Of a DNA stretch of 33,529 nt, positions 32,395 through 33,529 are shown piece by piece. Below the pieces are notes generated by a model. The model was not told the DNA's origin. It made no database searches and saw only the letters and a program-made list of their open reading frames with translations. Every line of letters begins with the position of its first letter. Position 1 is the stretch's first letter. The stretch lies in assembly GCA_021777495.1 (NCBI GenBank), contig JAJYDL010000006.1, forward strand, positions 1 through 33,529, given 5' to 3'. This DNA comes from a bacterium. GTDB lineage: Bacteria; Patescibacteriota; Minisyncoccia; UBA6257; 2-01-FULL-56-20. Both the position numbers and the translations under genes were made by a program.

Positions 32395-33087
32395 CTACCC
32401 GATGATGGTACCCTCAAACTCCTTTCCGTTCAAGAGCGCACGGAAATTCACGAGGTCCCGCCCGTCCACAATGATGGCTTTCACCTTCTCCTTGGCGCCG
32501 AGCGCCGCAGCCACGGGATCGACGGGAGCATGGAGGCCCGGCTTCCACTTCCCCGGGATCAGCTTCCGGTACGCGGACCATTCCATTGCATCGAAGCGCT
32601 TTGCCTTTGGAAACTTCGCGGGATCCTTCTCGTAGACATGGGACGGCTTGCCCGCGATCACCGCCTCGTCCGCGCCGATGTCCGCCGCGATCCGCATCGC
32701 AACGTAATCGGTGGACCATCCGGGCCGCCACCCCGAGGCGATCGCCACGGGATACGCCGGCCGGGAGACCTTCTCCCGCGCATCGATCACGACGGGATCC
32801 GCCGCATCCCTGAAGGCGGTGCGCAGCAGATGCGCATTGAGGCGCGTCGCATGGATGCCGAGCCAATCTTTGTCCTCGTCCGTCACGCGCGTCACCTTGG
32901 CCGCCGCATCCTGGAAGCGCCGCGAGAGCGTCCCTCCCCCAACGACAATAATGAACCTCGTCCCCTTCCGGAGGAACGGATCAAGGAACGCTTTGAACTT
33001 CTTGAGATAGACGGCATCGATGCCGTCCGGATGGACGATGGAGCCTCCAAGTGCGACGACGACGGTGTTATTGAAACGATGGTTCAT
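32395..33087 (-). CDS. pyrH: UMP kinase, archaeal-type
   Basis: 230-residue amino-acid-kinase-fold enzyme that phosphorylates UMP to UDP. It starts with VVVALGGSIVHPDGID, and shows IIVVGGGTLSRRFQ, GIHATRLNAHLL, STDYVAMRIAADIGADEAVIAGKPSHVYEKDP and PGKWKPGLHAPVDPVAA. The last segments match the archaeal-type subfamily, found in archaea and many CPR bacteria, better than the E. coli PyrH type. The end (DGRDLVNFRALLNGKEFEGTIIG) is the usual UMP-kinase tail. It lies between tRNA-Ser and the M48 protease, 13 bp from the latter's stop codon, so the two genes are probably co-transcribed. Confidence 0.9.
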   Translation of the reverse strand: MNHRFNNTVVVALGGSIVHPDGIDAVYLKKFKAFLDPFLRKGTRFIIVVGGGTLSRRFQDAAAKVTRVTDEDKDWLGIHATRLNAHLLRTAFRDAADPVVIDAREKVSRPAYPVAIASGWRPGWSTDYVAMRIAADIGADEAVIAGKPSHVYEKDPAKFPKAKRFDAMEWSAYRKLIPGKWKPGLHAPVDPVAAALGAKEKVKAIIVDGRDLVNFRALLNGKEFEGTIIG

Positions 33088-33100
33088 GCGAGGCGATCGA

Positions 33101-33529
33101 TTATGCGCGGGCCGGCCCTTCTGCCGGAAGCCCCGCCATATCGCGAAGCGCTTTGATCCGCTCCTCGATCGGCGGATGGGTCATGAACATCGTATGCCAC
33201 CACGACGTCCCCTTGCCCTTGAACGGCGTGTCGAGCCACATGTGCGCGGTGGAATCCCTCGCGGTGCGCATCGGCGTATCGTCCCCCGCGATCTTCTCGA
33301 GTGCGGAGATGAGGCCTTCCGGATAGCGGGTGAGGAGGACCCCCGACGCATCCGCGAGCGCCTCGCGGCGGCGCGAGATCGCAAGCTGGATCAGCATCGT
33401 GCCGATCGGTGCAAGGATCGAGAGGGCGATCGCAAGGATGAAGAACGCCTCCTGCGCCTCGCCGTTGCCGCGGCCCCTTCCCCCGCCGAAACCGAACATG
33501 AGCGAGCGGAGGAACACGTCCGCGATGAG
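33101..33529 (-). CDS. htpX: HtpX-like M48 membrane metalloprotease, C-terminal part (5' end outside window)
   Basis: Last 142 codons of an M48-family protease; the frame is open to the window edge (LIADVFLRSLMFGFGGG), so the ATG at 33517 is internal. A hydrophobic helix (AFFILAIALSILAPIGTMLIQLAI) is followed by SRRREALADASGVLLTRYPEGLISALEKI, which contains the third zinc-ligand glutamate region (ExxxD). THPPIEERIKALRDM follows, the standard HtpX ending. The HExxH motif lies outside the window. HtpX degrades damaged membrane proteins at the cytoplasmic membrane. Confidence 0.9.
   Translation of the reverse strand, partial: LIADVFLRSLMFGFGGGRGRGNGEAQEAFFILAIALSILAPIGTMLIQLAISRRREALADASGVLLTRYPEGLISALEKIAGDDTPMRTARDSTAHMWLDTPFKGKGTSWWHTMFMTHPPIEERIKALRDMAGLPAEGPARA

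Overview
The window looks like a chromosomal segment of a GC-rich member of the Candidate Phyla Radiation (Patescibacteria, probably a Parcubacteria-type lineage). The reasons are a sparse set of housekeeping genes in short mixed-strand units, start codons 6-7 nt behind an extended -10 box (leaderless-type transcripts, few Shine-Dalgarno sites), an archaeal-type UMP kinase, and a diversity-generating retroelement (DGR) aimed at a pilin-like protein. This placement is inference from gene content; no rRNA is present to confirm it.

Left part (1-9.9 kb): the 3' end of a large serine recombinase runs over a degenerate initiator-tRNA-like sequence. It is followed by murD, gatC-gatA, a convergent membrane/coiled-coil protein, a Dus tRNA-dihydrouridine synthase, a response regulator/histidine kinase pair, MscL with an added zinc ribbon, and a PAP2 phosphatase.

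Middle (10-26.5 kb): secE-nusG-rpsR and gyrB on the minus strand and an M13 metallopeptidase. Next comes a three-gene flavin redox unit: an FMN_bind lipoprotein-like protein, the flavin transferase ApbE, and an RnfD/NqrB-like membrane domain fused to a ferredoxin-NADP reductase-like module. The reductase part carries a 38-bp tandem repeat in three copies. Then follow a large uncharacterised membrane protein, an ATP-grasp ligase, a hypothetical gene, a class I/II aminotransferase, a cytochrome b, an AI-2E-family transporter and a histidine phosphatase.

Right part (26.6-32.2 kb): an accessory island bounded by two 21-bp direct repeats that look like tRNA T-arm sequence. It holds a complete DGR, all on the minus strand: a prepilin with a C-terminal formylglycine-generating-enzyme/C-type-lectin domain carrying the variable repeat, an Avd-like accessory protein, the template repeat, and the reverse transcriptase. 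Template and variable repeats differ at 17 positions, every one an adenine in the template. Two (GA)n microsatellites sit in this cassette. One interrupts the reverse transcriptase and puts its two halves out of frame. The other lies in the 5' end of the prepilin gene behind a leaderless promoter and is in frame here. Taken as read, the retroelement is OFF and its target ON; slippage could switch either. This coupling of phase variation to targeted hypermutation is the most interesting thing in the window. The island also holds a frameshifted DNA methyltransferase remnant, a small two-helix membrane protein, a YdcF-like protein, a hypothetical protein and an inverted-repeat-rich intergenic region.

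The right edge returns to core genes: tRNA-Ser(GGA), archaeal-type pyrH and the end of an HtpX-like protease.
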